Below are positions 53,661 to 62,710 of a DNA stretch of 64,000 nt, in pieces. The position numbers and the translations under genes are program-made. The notes below the pieces were generated by a model, which ran no database searches, was not told the DNA's origin, and worked only from the letters and a program-made list of their open reading frames with translations. Within the stretch, counting starts at the first letter, position 1. The number at the start of each line of letters is the position of its first letter. Source of the DNA: JABJAG01 sp038137215 (lineage in GTDB: Bacteria > Pseudomonadota > Alphaproteobacteria > UBA6615); assembly GCA_038137215.1 (NCBI GenBank), contig JAYQBG010000014.1, positions 5,900 to 69,899 on the forward strand, written 5' to 3'.

Positions 53661-53815
53661 CGATCAGGGTCCTACGCGTTCGCAAAAATCACGACGACCT
53701 TATAGGCCAGCGCGCGTCACGATGACAATCGCATCGGAAACCTTTCCAAGGGGTTTCCATCTGCTGCGATTTCTGAGATATGAAGCGCCCGAATGCGACT
53801 GTCCGCATTGGGGAG

Positions 53816-53889
53816 GGCCCGGTGGCAGAGTGGTGATGCAGAGGACTGCAAATCCTTGTACGTCGGTTCGATTCCGGCCCGGGCCTCCA
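53816..53889 (+). tRNA. tRNA-Cys (anticodon GCA)
   Basis: A 74-base cloverleaf. The acceptor is GGCCCGG with CCGGGCC, the D arm begins GCAG and ends TGC, the anticodon loop is CTGCAAA, and the T arm is GTCGG-TTCGATT-CCGGC. The discriminator is T and CCA is encoded. The integrase fragment begins 57 bases past its 3' end, so this is the likely attachment site of the following island. Confidence 0.95.
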
Positions 53890-53945
53890 ACCTTTCGCTC
53901 TTGCGAGCTAACGCACTGATCCCTTTGCAGTTGATAGGTTCGAGT

Positions 53946-54884
53946 TTAGCCAGCGCTGTCGCGCTTAGCTAATACGTTCTGGTCTAGTTCTAGTTTCGCA
54001 AAGCCTTGGCTTGCTAACCGGGGTCGGTTGACCTTCCGCGTATATGCCGCCGCTTGCTTCAGCGACGACCAGCCGAACATGGCCATGAGCTCGTTTTCGG
54101 TGGCACCGGCTTCCGCAGCGAATGTCGCGGCCGCCTTCCTGACGCCATGAGCCGATAGCCCTGACTCAAGGCCAGCGATGCGACAATCCTTAACGAAACG
54201 CTGGGCCAGCGATTTAACGCTTCAGGAATGTCCGCGCGACGTTGTGAGGTAAACGAGATCGCCGGTCGGCGTTGCGTCGATTACGTCGCGGAGCGGCTCG
54301 AGGATCGGGATGACGGTCGGCGCCTTGCTGTATCGCTCCCGCCCCTTTGTTTCGTGGAAATCGAGAAACCCGTCGCGCTCGTGCTGCGGCCCAAGGATTG
54401 CGGCGTCGCTGATTCTGACGCCGGTGTAGAGCAGCAAAGCGAGGCGTAGGTGCTCACGACTACCGTATCCCCAGCGGCGAAAGTATGCGGCGACGTCTTC
54501 GCGCGTCCATGTGCGATGCCCGTCGGGATTGCTGCGGAGCTGCTTCTTGACCTCAACGACGCGGCGATCCCTTGCGACGTTAACCTCGAGGTGCCCACGG
54601 CTGACCGCGTACTCCAAGAGTCCGCGAAATGCTTTAAGGCGCTGACGCGCTACCTCAGGCTTGCCACGATCCGCTTTCTCGTCAACGAGCCTGATGACAT
54701 CTTGCGCGGTGAGCTTGCGATAGTCGTCTCGCGCAATTGCTGGAAGGAACTGCTCGAGCACGTTGCGTCGAGCTCGCTGCGTTGATGGATGCAGCTCGGT
54801 AAATCCGTGCCAGGCGTAATACTGCGAGGCGAGCCAACGGTACGTGTGTCGAGCCGCCTCGTCGTCGCCTGGCCTGCCCCCGTT
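53946..54884 (-). pseudogene. Tyrosine-type site-specific recombinase, 5'-truncated, with an in-frame TGA
   Basis: Island integrase remnant. Reading toward the tRNA, the frame has the core-binding part (DDEAARHTYRWLASQYYAW, ARRNVLEQFLPAIARDDY) and the first catalytic Arg in LLLYTGVRISDAAIL. The Lys-hairpin part is in DFHETKGRERY. Then comes a TGA at 54222-54224, and in the same frame LSAHGVRKAAATF (HxxR) and KQAAAYTRKVNRP (catalytic Tyr). The normal N terminus is missing because the IS3-family element begins at 54885. Both lesions should abolish function. Confidence 0.85.
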
Positions 54885-54898
54885 AAGTGGTCCATGGT

Positions 54899-55800
54899 TT
54901 AAGTCAGAGATTGGCGCGGTTTGACGTTCCGGCCGAAGCCATTATGAGCGTAGGCCGGAACGGGATTGGTGGGTAAGATCGCCTGCGGTGCGGGCGGCCT
55001 GTAACCCAGTGAACTGTGCGGTCTGACGGCGTTGTGGTGGTGTCGCCAGCGCTCGATCAGCACTTTAGCCTCCTTCAGGGTGTAGACGATCTCCGTATTC
55101 AGCAGCTCGTCTCGTAGCTTACTGTTGAAGCTCTCGTTGTAGCCGTTCTCCCAGGGCGATCCCGGTTCGATGAACAGCGTCTTCACGCCGATCCGCCCGA
55201 ACCATCCCCGCACCGCCTTGGCCGTAAACTCAGAGCCGTTGTCGGAGCGGATGTGATCAGGCGGACCATGCTGAACGAAGAGCTCGGTCAGGCAGTGGAG
55301 TACATTGTCCGAGTTCAATCTGCGATCGACGACGATGGCCAGGCACCGTCTGGTGAACTCATCGATCACGGTGAGCATGCGGAACTTCCTGCCATCTTGG
55401 GTTCTGTCCATGACGAAGTCATACGACCACACGTGATTGGGCCAGCACGGCCGCAGACGGATGCAGGATCCGTCGTTGAGCTACAGCCTGCCTCTCTTCG
55501 ACTGCTTGCTTAGGACCTTCAGCCCCTCCCGCCGCCAGATGCGTTGCAACCGCTTGACGTTGACGCGCCAGCCTTCTGCTCTGAGCAGAGCGGTGATACG
55601 GCGGTAGCCTTAACGACCGTACTGGCTGGCCAGGCGGATGATCGCTGCCGTCAACGCTGCCTTATCGGCTCTGCCACGCGGTGCCTTCCTCTGGGTCGAG
55701 CGATGTTGGCCGACGGCAGCGCAGGCACGTCGCTCCGATACACCTAGCTTCTCTCGAAGATGATCCACGCAACGGCGGCGGCGGGCGGGGCTTAGTAGTT
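54899..55800 (-). pseudogene. IS3-family transposase OrfB with two nonsense codons
   Basis: Catalytic half of the transposase. The DDE residues are readable as HVWSYDFVMD (Asp), DHIRSDNGSEF (Asp) and NGYNESFNSKL (Glu), followed by RPHSSLGYRPPAP. Upstream in the same frame, GRL-stop-LNDGSCIRL has TAG where relatives have Trp, and SQYGR-stop-GYRRITALL has TAA where relatives have Tyr. Expression would start by frameshift from orfA near 55800. The two stops disable it. Confidence 0.85.
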
Positions 55801-56070
55801 TCCCTCCAGCGCCTCTTTCAAAATTAGCTTATCCAGGGTCAGATCGGAGTCAGCCTTCCGTAGATGGCCGTTCTCCTTCTCCAGCTCCTTCAGGCGTTTG
55901 GCCTGGTCGGTGCGAGGCCCGCCATACTCTTTGCGCCAGCGGTAATAGCAGTGCTCCGAGATCCGCAGATTCCGGCACACCGGGCCCACGGACTGGCCCT
56001 GCGCCAGGGCAACCTCGGCTTCACGAAGCATTCTGATGATCTTTTCCGGGGTGTAACGTTTGCGGCTCAT
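55792..56070 (-). CDS. IS3-family transposase OrfA
   Basis: A 92-residue DNA-binding half. It has a helix-turn-helix near MSRKRYTPEKIIRMLREAEV to SEHCYYRWRKEYGG, then a leucine-zipper-like stretch (RLKELEKENGHLRKADSDLT). The stop follows LILKEALEGNY, the typical point where programmed frameshifting to OrfB occurs. It is intact itself, but OrfB is broken, so the element is not autonomous. Confidence 0.85.
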   Translation of the reverse strand: MSRKRYTPEKIIRMLREAEVALAQGQSVGPVCRNLRISEHCYYRWRKEYGGPRTDQAKRLKELEKENGHLRKADSDLTLDKLILKEALEGNY

Positions 56071-56127
56071 TCTGTCCTCCTCATAGGTCTAGAATGCGCC
56101 AAATCTCTCACTAAGTCCGGACCACTT

Positions 56128-56958
56128 TCAGGGGGGCACTCCAAGATCCCCGTTTTCGTTGCCTGCTGCCAATCGCAGACAACAGACACTCAGCGATTGA
56201 AGCTAACTGGGATTTATTGACTTAGCTTTCGCGAGCGATAAGGAGGCGCTGGAACCATTGGCGAGATTGGGCTTTTTGACCTCTTATCGTTGCAAAGCAA
56301 TGCGCCGCGTGCCTGTCCGGAGTTTGGCGGGACGAGCTGCTCAACGGCGAACCTTCGACACGCTAGAGGGGGCGAAGGTACCTATCGAACGTTGGCGCCA
56401 ATACTACAACACCGTCAGGCCGCACAGTTTGCTCGGCTACAGGTTGCCCAAGCCAGACAAAATCTTGCCGCCAATGGCCGGATCAAACTATCCTCGCTGT
56501 GAATGGACCCGTAAGCAAGGGCAGATCAATTCCTCCTCAAACTGGGTCATTATTTTTATAGACCGAAAGGGGATATGGTGGCTCGGAAATGTCTTTCGGA
56601 TGAGGACCTAGTGAAGCTTTGCGTGATTGAGGACAATCTGGCCTGCGGCAGTGATGAACCGTTCGCCTGCCGTAGCCTGTTTGCCAGTGACGCAACGCAC
56701 TAAATCTGATGCAAGCGGTTTTGTGGGATGGGAAAACGCAGCTGTCGGAGTTGCACAAACTAGCGAACGAGGATGCACGGTTGAAGAAGATCGTCGGGGA
56801 ACGCGAATAACAAATACTAACCTTGAAGGAAAGCCTGAACCACCTCGAGAGTATATTTCTAATTATATATCTCTTGCCGAGTTCAAATAGCTATACAGAT
56901 GAGAACTTTAGTATGGTAAATACATTACCCTTCCCGATTTTCCGTCAAGGTAATTGAG
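56128..56958 (+). pseudogene. Remnants of further IS3-family transposase genes
   Basis: From about 56310 to 56503 the plus strand encodes, with one frame change, the end of an OrfB: RDELLNGE, then FDTLEGAKVPIERWRQYYNT and VRPHSLLGYRLPKPDKILPP. Further on, near 56709-56860, LHKLANEDARLKKIVGERE then a stop resembles the coiled-coil end of an OrfA. Neither is whole. GC falls steadily across this stretch. Otherwise I see no gene up to the cyclase start. Confidence 0.65.
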
Positions 56959-59202
56959 ATGAAACCGAGAAAAATATTTAGTTTTATACCGATTTTTTTA
57001 TTATTTTTCTTAGTGGTTTTGGGAATTCTAAATCCCGATCCCATTGCACGCTTCAAGCTCATGGCATTTGATCAGATGCAGCGGCTTGAGCCTAGGCCTT
57101 ACCAAAAGGTACCTGTTCGGATAGTTGACATCGATGAAAAAAGCTTAGAAGCGATCGGACAGTGGCCATGGCCGCGCACAGTAATTGCTGATTTGCTATC
57201 TAAATTGTATCAAGATGGCGCAATAACTGTCGCATTTGACATACTTTTTGCAGAACCAGATCGCACCTCTCCCAATACAATATTGAAACATTGGCAACGG
57301 TTTGAGGATGTATCTGGAAATCCAGAGATCTTAGATTTTATTTCAAAATTACCCGATCACGATAAGGTACTGGCATCTACTCTGAAGCGTCTTCCCACGG
57401 TGCTTGGTATAATGTTCGACAATAGCGGTGATGTACAAAGCCGACCTGAACCGAAATGGAGTTATGCTAAGCAAGGCAAAGACCCGAGACAATTCATCCC
57501 ATCTTACAGCGGCGTAGTGAAGGCCCTTGATATTCTAAGCGGCAGCACATCGGGCCTAGGCAGCATCAACTCTTCGCTAGACAGGGATGGAATTATTCGT
57601 CGTGTCCCTCTTTTCGTGCACTTAAATTCTGGCGAGAATTTCTCCAAAGAGATATTCCCAAGTCTATCAGTCGAGGCATTGAGAGTTGCGCAAAGAGCAT
57701 CTACGTACCTTTTGAAGTCATCCGGAGCGAGTGGAGATAAAAGCTTTGGAGAAAACATTGGTCTTCAGCAAATCAGGGTTGGACGAATAACAGTACCGAC
57801 ATCGGGTAGCGGTCACCTATGGCTGCACGATACCGGGCATATTCCTGAAAGATATGTTTCAGCAGTCGATGTATTGGAGTCTCAATCTGCAGCTCAAGAA
57901 ATCCAAGGTCATATTATCCTGATTGGAACCAGCGCCGCAGGCCTAAAAGATGTCCGAACGACCCCTATGGCAGCCGCTATTGCCGGGGTTGAAATTCACG
58001 CAATGGCCATCGAGCAAATGATACTGGGGCACCATCTGGAGCGTCCCGCTTGGATGCCTGGTGCCGAAATCCTTTGGCTATGTTTAATCGGCGTAATACT
58101 AGCATTATTAATCCCCCGTTACGGCGCCTACAAGTGTGCCGCAATTGCGTTATTGGGTTTAGCCGTTTCTATTTCAACATCTTGGTTTGCTTATACTGAG
58201 TATAAATTACTAGTCGACCCCTCGTATCCCTCTTTTGTAATTCTATTAATTTATATGACAGGTACTTTTATTTCTTTTATTAGAACAGAGTCCGAGAAAA
58301 AATACGTGAGAAGTGCATTCAGTCGTTATCTATCTCCAGATCTTGTTAATCAGTTATCAGAGGAACCAGACCTTTTAGTGCTTGGCGGAGAGACAAAAGA
58401 CATGACTATAATGTTTTCTGATATAAGAGGTTTTACCAAAATATCAGAAAGCATGTCAGCTTCGGAGTTGACAAGTTTTATTAATGATTATCTCACTCCA
58501 ATGACTGATATAATCCTCGATAATGATGGCACAATTGATAAATATATGGGGGATGCGATCATGGCATTTTGGAATGCACCGATTGATAATCCAAACCATA
58601 GAGAAGCCGCGGCTACTGCTTCCCTGGCAATGATGAAAGGACTTCGGGATTTTAACCTTAGCCTCGAAGAAAAGACTGCTTTAGATGGAATAAAGAGACC
58701 ACCGATATCGATTGGAATTGGCATTAATACAGGCCCATGCTGCGTTGGAAATATGGGATCCAAACAGCGTTTTGACTATTCCGTACTAGGTGACACAGCA
58801 AATGTTGCCTCGAGGCTGGAAGGGCAGTCAAAAACTTATGGTGTGTCGATCGTTGTTGGTGAAGAGACTGCAAATTTTGCTCAAGATTTCGCCTGGTTTG
58901 AATTAGACCTGATCCGAGTAGTTGGAAAAGAAGAGCCAGTAAGAATTTTTTCTCTCTTCGGAGATAGTGGAGTTAAAACTGAAGAATGGTTTTTGGAGGC
59001 ATCAAAAATACAAGAGGTTTTCTTAAATCATTATCGCAACCAACGATGGGATTCAGCGAATATAGCGCTCGAAAAACTCGAAGAGATTTCGATGATTGAT
59101 TTATCTGTCCTTTCAAATCTATACCGAGAACGCATCAGAGATTATCAAACTCAGCATCTCGGCCCGCATTGGGATGGGGTATATTCAGCCACTTCTAAGT
59201 GA
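56959..59202 (+). CDS. CHASE2-domain adenylate/guanylate cyclase
   Basis: A 747-residue membrane signalling enzyme making a cyclic nucleotide. N-terminal helix (residues 8-25), then a large periplasmic CHASE2 sensor (PVRIVDIDEKSLEAIGQWPWPR, VAFDILFAEPDR, SGLGSINSSLDRDGIIRRVP, ILIGTSAAGLKDVRTTP), three helices (about 370-445), then a class III cyclase domain. The domain shows metal Asp residues in IMFSDIRGFTKISE and DKYMGDAIMAFW, and FDYSVLGDTANVASRLEG. The Lys and Asp positions favour ATP as substrate. A short helical tail follows. It is AT-rich, unlike the core genes, and is carried by the island. Confidence 0.92.
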   Translation: MKPRKIFSFIPIFLLFFLVVLGILNPDPIARFKLMAFDQMQRLEPRPYQKVPVRIVDIDEKSLEAIGQWPWPRTVIADLLSKLYQDGAITVAFDILFAEPDRTSPNTILKHWQRFEDVSGNPEILDFISKLPDHDKVLASTLKRLPTVLGIMFDNSGDVQSRPEPKWSYAKQGKDPRQFIPSYSGVVKALDILSGSTSGLGSINSSLDRDGIIRRVPLFVHLNSGENFSKEIFPSLSVEALRVAQRASTYLLKSSGASGDKSFGENIGLQQIRVGRITVPTSGSGHLWLHDTGHIPERYVSAVDVLESQSAAQEIQGHIILIGTSAAGLKDVRTTPMAAAIAGVEIHAMAIEQMILGHHLERPAWMPGAEILWLCLIGVILALLIPRYGAYKCAAIALLGLAVSISTSWFAYTEYKLLVDPSYPSFVILLIYMTGTFISFIRTESEKKYVRSAFSRYLSPDLVNQLSEEPDLLVLGGETKDMTIMFSDIRGFTKISESMSASELTSFINDYLTPMTDIILDNDGTIDKYMGDAIMAFWNAPIDNPNHREAAATASLAMMKGLRDFNLSLEEKTALDGIKRPPISIGIGINTGPCCVGNMGSKQRFDYSVLGDTANVASRLEGQSKTYGVSIVVGEETANFAQDFAWFELDLIRVVGKEEPVRIFSLFGDSGVKTEEWFLEASKIQEVFLNHYRNQRWDSANIALEKLEEISMIDLSVLSNLYRERIRDYQTQHLGPHWDGVYSATSK

Positions 59203-60061
59203 AATTTATGTCTTCCAAAATAACTATGAAAATTTATAAATGAGATTATCGCCGATTTTTTGGGGCTTATGATGCAATTATTATTGTTTCAATAAAGCTG
59301 AGCTTAGGGTTCCGCGCAAGGTATCAATTACGCTTATTTTTCTAATAATAATTAGAAATTGGATTAGATTTTTAAATCTAAGTTTTTTGTAATTTATATT
59401 TTGAATCGGGATTAAGCGGCACTCAACTCACTCTTATGAGTGCTCATCAGAAAAAATTATTACGTTTTTCTAATCTTTACAGAAGAGCGTCAAGGTAAAA
59501 TTTTTTACTACTGGCCCTTTAGAAAAATCTGGGGGAATCCAACGGCTTTGATCGACAAGACCTCTGCACCTACCAGAGAGATTTTCGGTGGCACTCAACG
59601 AGAAATAAACGCGGTTTTCCCACGCCTCCATCTCCATTGCCGCAACGGCTAGGGAGCTGACATAACGGCCGAATAAAGCTCGTCCAATGCCGATTAACGG
59701 GACTGTGACCTGTTAGAGATACCCAAAGTACAGAAAATCATACACAGCTACCGTAACATCGTTCTGAAGGCCAAAGAAGACTTCGATGCGGGCGGTAAGC
59801 TGATCGGCCAATACCAAATATTGGACGCAGAAGACAGCCTTGCCGTTGCACTCAGCACATTGGTGACCCAGGGGCGCATACAGAAGCTAGAATCTACCTG
59901 GCGGTTATAGGTTTATTTTGGTTCGGCTGAGATCGATCGGCAGAACATCCACTATCTGGACGTGATTGGAAATGGCCAAACAAATGGCCCACCAAAAAGG
60001 ATGCCGCGTGAGAGCTAAAATTAGCTCTCGCACCGTGCGGCTAAAGGGAAAGCTGCTATAA
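59203..60061. other. AT-rich gap with one decayed coding fragment
   Basis: Mostly AT-rich, with no gene that I can support. On the plus strand 59698-59910 is an open, start-less frame of higher GC ending in TAG. It includes KVQKIIHSYRNIVLKAKEDF and LIGQYQILDAEDSLAVALST and looks like the end of a lost gene of unknown family. A short frame at 59440-59652 has no support. No clear terminator follows the cyclase. Confidence 0.4.
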
Positions 60062-60325
60062 TCAAGAATTCTTGACGGCCTTAATACCCTTTGAGCCGCG
60101 ACCGCGCGACTTATATATCGTATAGCCTTTCGAGCCCAAGTTAAGTGATTCAATGCCTTCCGTGGAAGAGAGGATACTTACAAGTCTCTCCGCTACTTTA
60201 TCCGACTTTTCTAACTTAGAATTGGCCTTTCGCCATTCGTCGAATGCCTTCTGCCCTAATTCTTCGCCTATTGATTTCTTCAAAGCGTTTAGTTTACGGA
60301 TTTCACCTTTGGTCAAATCTGTCAT
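60062..60325 (-). CDS. Small hypothetical protein
   Basis: An 87-residue, Lys/Glu/Ser-rich protein starting MTDLTKGEIRKLNALKKSIG after a good AGAGGGAAG ribosome site. It is probably helical in the first 50 residues, with a basic Gly-rich end (SRGRGSKGIKAVKNS). No transmembrane helix, signal or known family. Base composition is intermediate. The strong ribosome site argues that it is real. Confidence 0.55.
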   Translation of the reverse strand: MTDLTKGEIRKLNALKKSIGEELGQKAFDEWRKANSKLEKSDKVAERLVSILSSTEGIESLNLGSKGYTIYKSRGRGSKGIKAVKNS

Positions 60326-60502
60326 GTCTTCCCTCTGCTAAAACCTGTTGTTGAATATGGAAGGTATATTATGACTTTGATTTTTTTTCAAATAAAAATT
60401 GATCGGTTAGGACGTTTTCCATTTTTTGATCTATAAATAAAGCTATGCTCTCGAGTTTAGTGCTATTCCTGATTTGTGTTTGTGATACTGACGGTTGCAT
60501 TT

Positions 60503-61076
60503 TCATGGCTTGGTATCAGCGGGTGTGGTTGTACTGATTGAGACTGATGACGATCTGGGCCTGCTTTGTCGCAGTGACCATTCGGCACTGCGGACCTCTT
60601 GGCGCAGCAGCCCCACGTTCTTACGATAGCCTAGAATAACGAACTGCTTCACCAGCCTGATCAAGGGCGATCGGAGGGCGTAATCGCCTTTGTTTGCCAA
60701 TAGGTAATACAGAGAATTGCAAGACAGATTAACCACCCGGCATGTCCGCCGCTCCGGCGTCGCCTGCTTCTGCCATACATGGATACAGTCTTATGGAGCT
60801 TTTTGGTCACCAGGCCGTGTGCTTTAGCTGGCTCATGGTTTCGTCCACGAGCAGCCTGTCCGGTTCGAACTCCGCGACGTTCTTCTTCAGCTGCGCTTTC
60901 TCTTTCTTCAGGCTACGCAGTTCCGAAAGCTGCCGGTTCCCCATACCAACGAACCGTCGATAGAAATAATAAGTTGCCTCGCTGATCCCCACGCCGGTAA
61001 TTGCCCACTGCGGATCACTGCTACTAGAAATCTTCACCTCAAACTCCCGCAGCAACTGAAGTACACCCGTCCGCAA
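60503..61076 (-). pseudogene. IS3-family element remnant (orfA and orfB fragments)
   Basis: The minus strand from 61076 reads an OrfA-like piece (GISEATYYFYRRFVGMGNRQ, then LRSLKKEKAQLKKNVAEFEP). From 60736 it reads an OrfB-like start (LSCNSLYYLLANKGDYALRS and LIRLVKQFVILGYRKNVGLL). Both are diverged and incomplete and carry no catalytic Asp/Glu triad. Confidence 0.65.
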
Positions 61077-61434
61077 TAATATTTTCGTACCTCATAATCC
61101 TCCGCCAGGACATTACAATGGCTTATTTTACGGAATAAAAGACCACGAAGATTTAAGGGCACGCCACGCTACGCGGTGCTTTACGCTGAAGAGTTCAAGA
61201 CGAAAAGGGGAACTGTCCGCTATCAATCTGTGCTTAGGCAAGCACAACTACGCCCCAATCAAGCCCCGAACATGCAGCCGCCAGCTGCGAAAGAAGTAAT
61301 GGGTCACCGCAGCGCCCTCAGAATATTTTCAAACGGTTGAATTTTTTTGACTATGGCTATAAAAAATTTTTAAAAATTTTTAATTTTATACTTAAACGAG
61401 TGAATCACTATACAAAACGAGTAACTATACAATA
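61077..61434. other. Gap downstream of the secretion adaptor gene
   Basis: The part near 61130-61320 has higher GC and looks like further mobile-element debris, but I cannot assign it. From 61330 on the sequence is extremely AT-rich, with T and A runs that could end the adaptor transcript, although no clear GC hairpin is seen. No gene is supported. Confidence 0.35.
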
Positions 61435-62709
61435 CTATCTCTCTCTAAAAGAATTTTTTTGTTTTTTTAATACGGGCGACACGAGGTACTCCATAATCGT
61501 TTTCTTACCAGTATGGATATCGACAGTTGCCCTCATCCCCGGAGTTATCATAAGCTTATTCTCGACATCCCCCACATAATTTTTTTTCGTTCTAATGATT
61601 ACCGGATAGAATGGCACACCGTTACGATCTAAAGACGTATCAGCTGCAATCTTATCTACGTATCCTTCTATCGTTCCGTAACGAATAAAATCATATGTCT
61701 CTATTTTCACTACTGCCAGTTGGCCAAGCCGAACGTAGCCAACATTCACAGGATCTAATTTTGCTTCTATTACCAACTGGTCATTCACGGGGACTATTTC
61801 ATATAACACATCCCCCGGCTGAACAACGCCACCAATAGTGTTGAAATATCTCTTTTTAATTATTCCATCAATTGGGCTATCGACCTTAGATCTCTTTTCC
61901 TGCGCGAGTGCAGGTATTAATTTTTCCTCTAGTTCCGATAACGCTAATTCTACCCTTGCTAATTCCTCTGCTGCTTCTCGCCGAAACCGCAGAACCTCAC
62001 CTTTAGACCGTTCTTTTGTTTCGGCTAGGCTTTGACGCGCTGCTATGAGAATTACCTCTTCCTCTTTAATCTTATTTTGAAGATTAGCTACTTCGTTTTC
62101 AGAATCAATTAACTCTATCTTAGTCACTAGCCTTTCGTTAAAAAGTTGATTAAAAATATTTTTTTTCTCTAAAGCCTTGGCAAGCTTATTTTCAAGACCC
62201 TCAAGACGCGTGCGAATTTCAACTATATCTGTCTCTTTCTGCTCAATTTGTGATTTTGATATCGTAATGATTCCATCAAGTTGAATTTTACGACTCTTGT
62301 AGTTTGCTAATTCGCTGCGCTGTATTTCTAACGGTGATGTAGCATCTTTTATTGTCTCGAATATCCCACCTGTTGCTTCGGCATTTAATCTCGCGCGTTT
62401 AATTTTAAGAGCCTCTTTTTGAATTTCTATTTGCGCTAAATTACTATCACGCCGGCCAAGCTCAATCCTTCCTAACTCATCACCCTTCGATACTCGATCT
62501 CCCTCTTTACGTAATAACGATACTATTATTCCTCCTTCTAAATGTTGTACTGCCCGCACTTGCCCTTCTGGAACCACCTCTGCTTCCGAGACCGCAACCT
62601 CATCCAGCTCCGCCCAAAAAGCCCATAAGATAAACGCGACAGCAAAAAAAATTGCATATAACGAGAGGCTGGACCAAGGTTCTACTTCTATTTCACTTTC
62701 CTTATCCAT
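61435..62709 (-). CDS. Type I secretion membrane fusion (adaptor) protein, HlyD/PrtE family
   Basis: A 424-residue periplasmic adaptor linking an ABC exporter to a TolC-type channel. It has one N-terminal transmembrane helix (residues 12-32). Then come the lipoyl half AVQHLEGGIIVSLLRKEGDR, a long coiled-coil hairpin (about residues 90-280), the second lipoyl half SKVDSPIDGIIKKRYFNTIG, and the beta-barrel end with VVKIETYDFIRYGTIEGYVD and ITPGMRATVDIHTGKKT. It starts one base after the exporter stop, the standard type I secretion pairing. It is AT-rich, as is the rest of the island. Confidence 0.93.
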   Translation of the reverse strand: MDKESEIEVEPWSSLSLYAIFFAVAFILWAFWAELDEVAVSEAEVVPEGQVRAVQHLEGGIIVSLLRKEGDRVSKGDELGRIELGRRDSNLAQIEIQKEALKIKRARLNAEATGGIFETIKDATSPLEIQRSELANYKSRKIQLDGIITISKSQIEQKETDIVEIRTRLEGLENKLAKALEKKNIFNQLFNERLVTKIELIDSENEVANLQNKIKEEEVILIAARQSLAETKERSKGEVLRFRREAAEELARVELALSELEEKLIPALAQEKRSKVDSPIDGIIKKRYFNTIGGVVQPGDVLYEIVPVNDQLVIEAKLDPVNVGYVRLGQLAVVKIETYDFIRYGTIEGYVDKIAADTSLDRNGVPFYPVIIRTKKNYVGDVENKLMITPGMRATVDIHTGKKTIMEYLVSPVLKKQKNSFRER

Positions 62710-62710
62710 A

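Larger units (their letters stand above)
54885..56127 (-). mobile_element. IS3-family insertion sequence, decayed
   Basis: Imperfect terminal inverted repeats bound the element. AAGTGGTCC at 54885 and GGACCACTT ending at 56127 are perfect for 9 bp, and the similarity continues inward for about 20 more bases to GGCGC on both sides. Inside are orfA and orfB on the minus strand in the usual overlapping arrangement. No matching target duplication is visible at the two ends. Its insertion cuts the integrase gene. Confidence 0.85.

Noticed and set aside
1606..55650. Stop-codon reassignment (TAG or TAA read as an amino acid), suggested by stops inside conserved genes
   Set aside because: TAG, TAA and TGA all end normal genes here (for example erpA and the DUF815 gene with TAG, the first TPM gene and uvrA with TGA, lemA with TAA), and the vast majority of conserved genes have no internal stops. 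Affected genes are dispensable types.
54885..56127. Target site duplication of the IS3-family element
   Set aside because: The bases flanking the two ends do not match. Either the ends have mutated or rearrangement followed insertion.
59905..60153. 82-codon minus-strand frame
   Set aside because: It overlaps the better supported gene 60062-60325 and has no ribosome site or domain.
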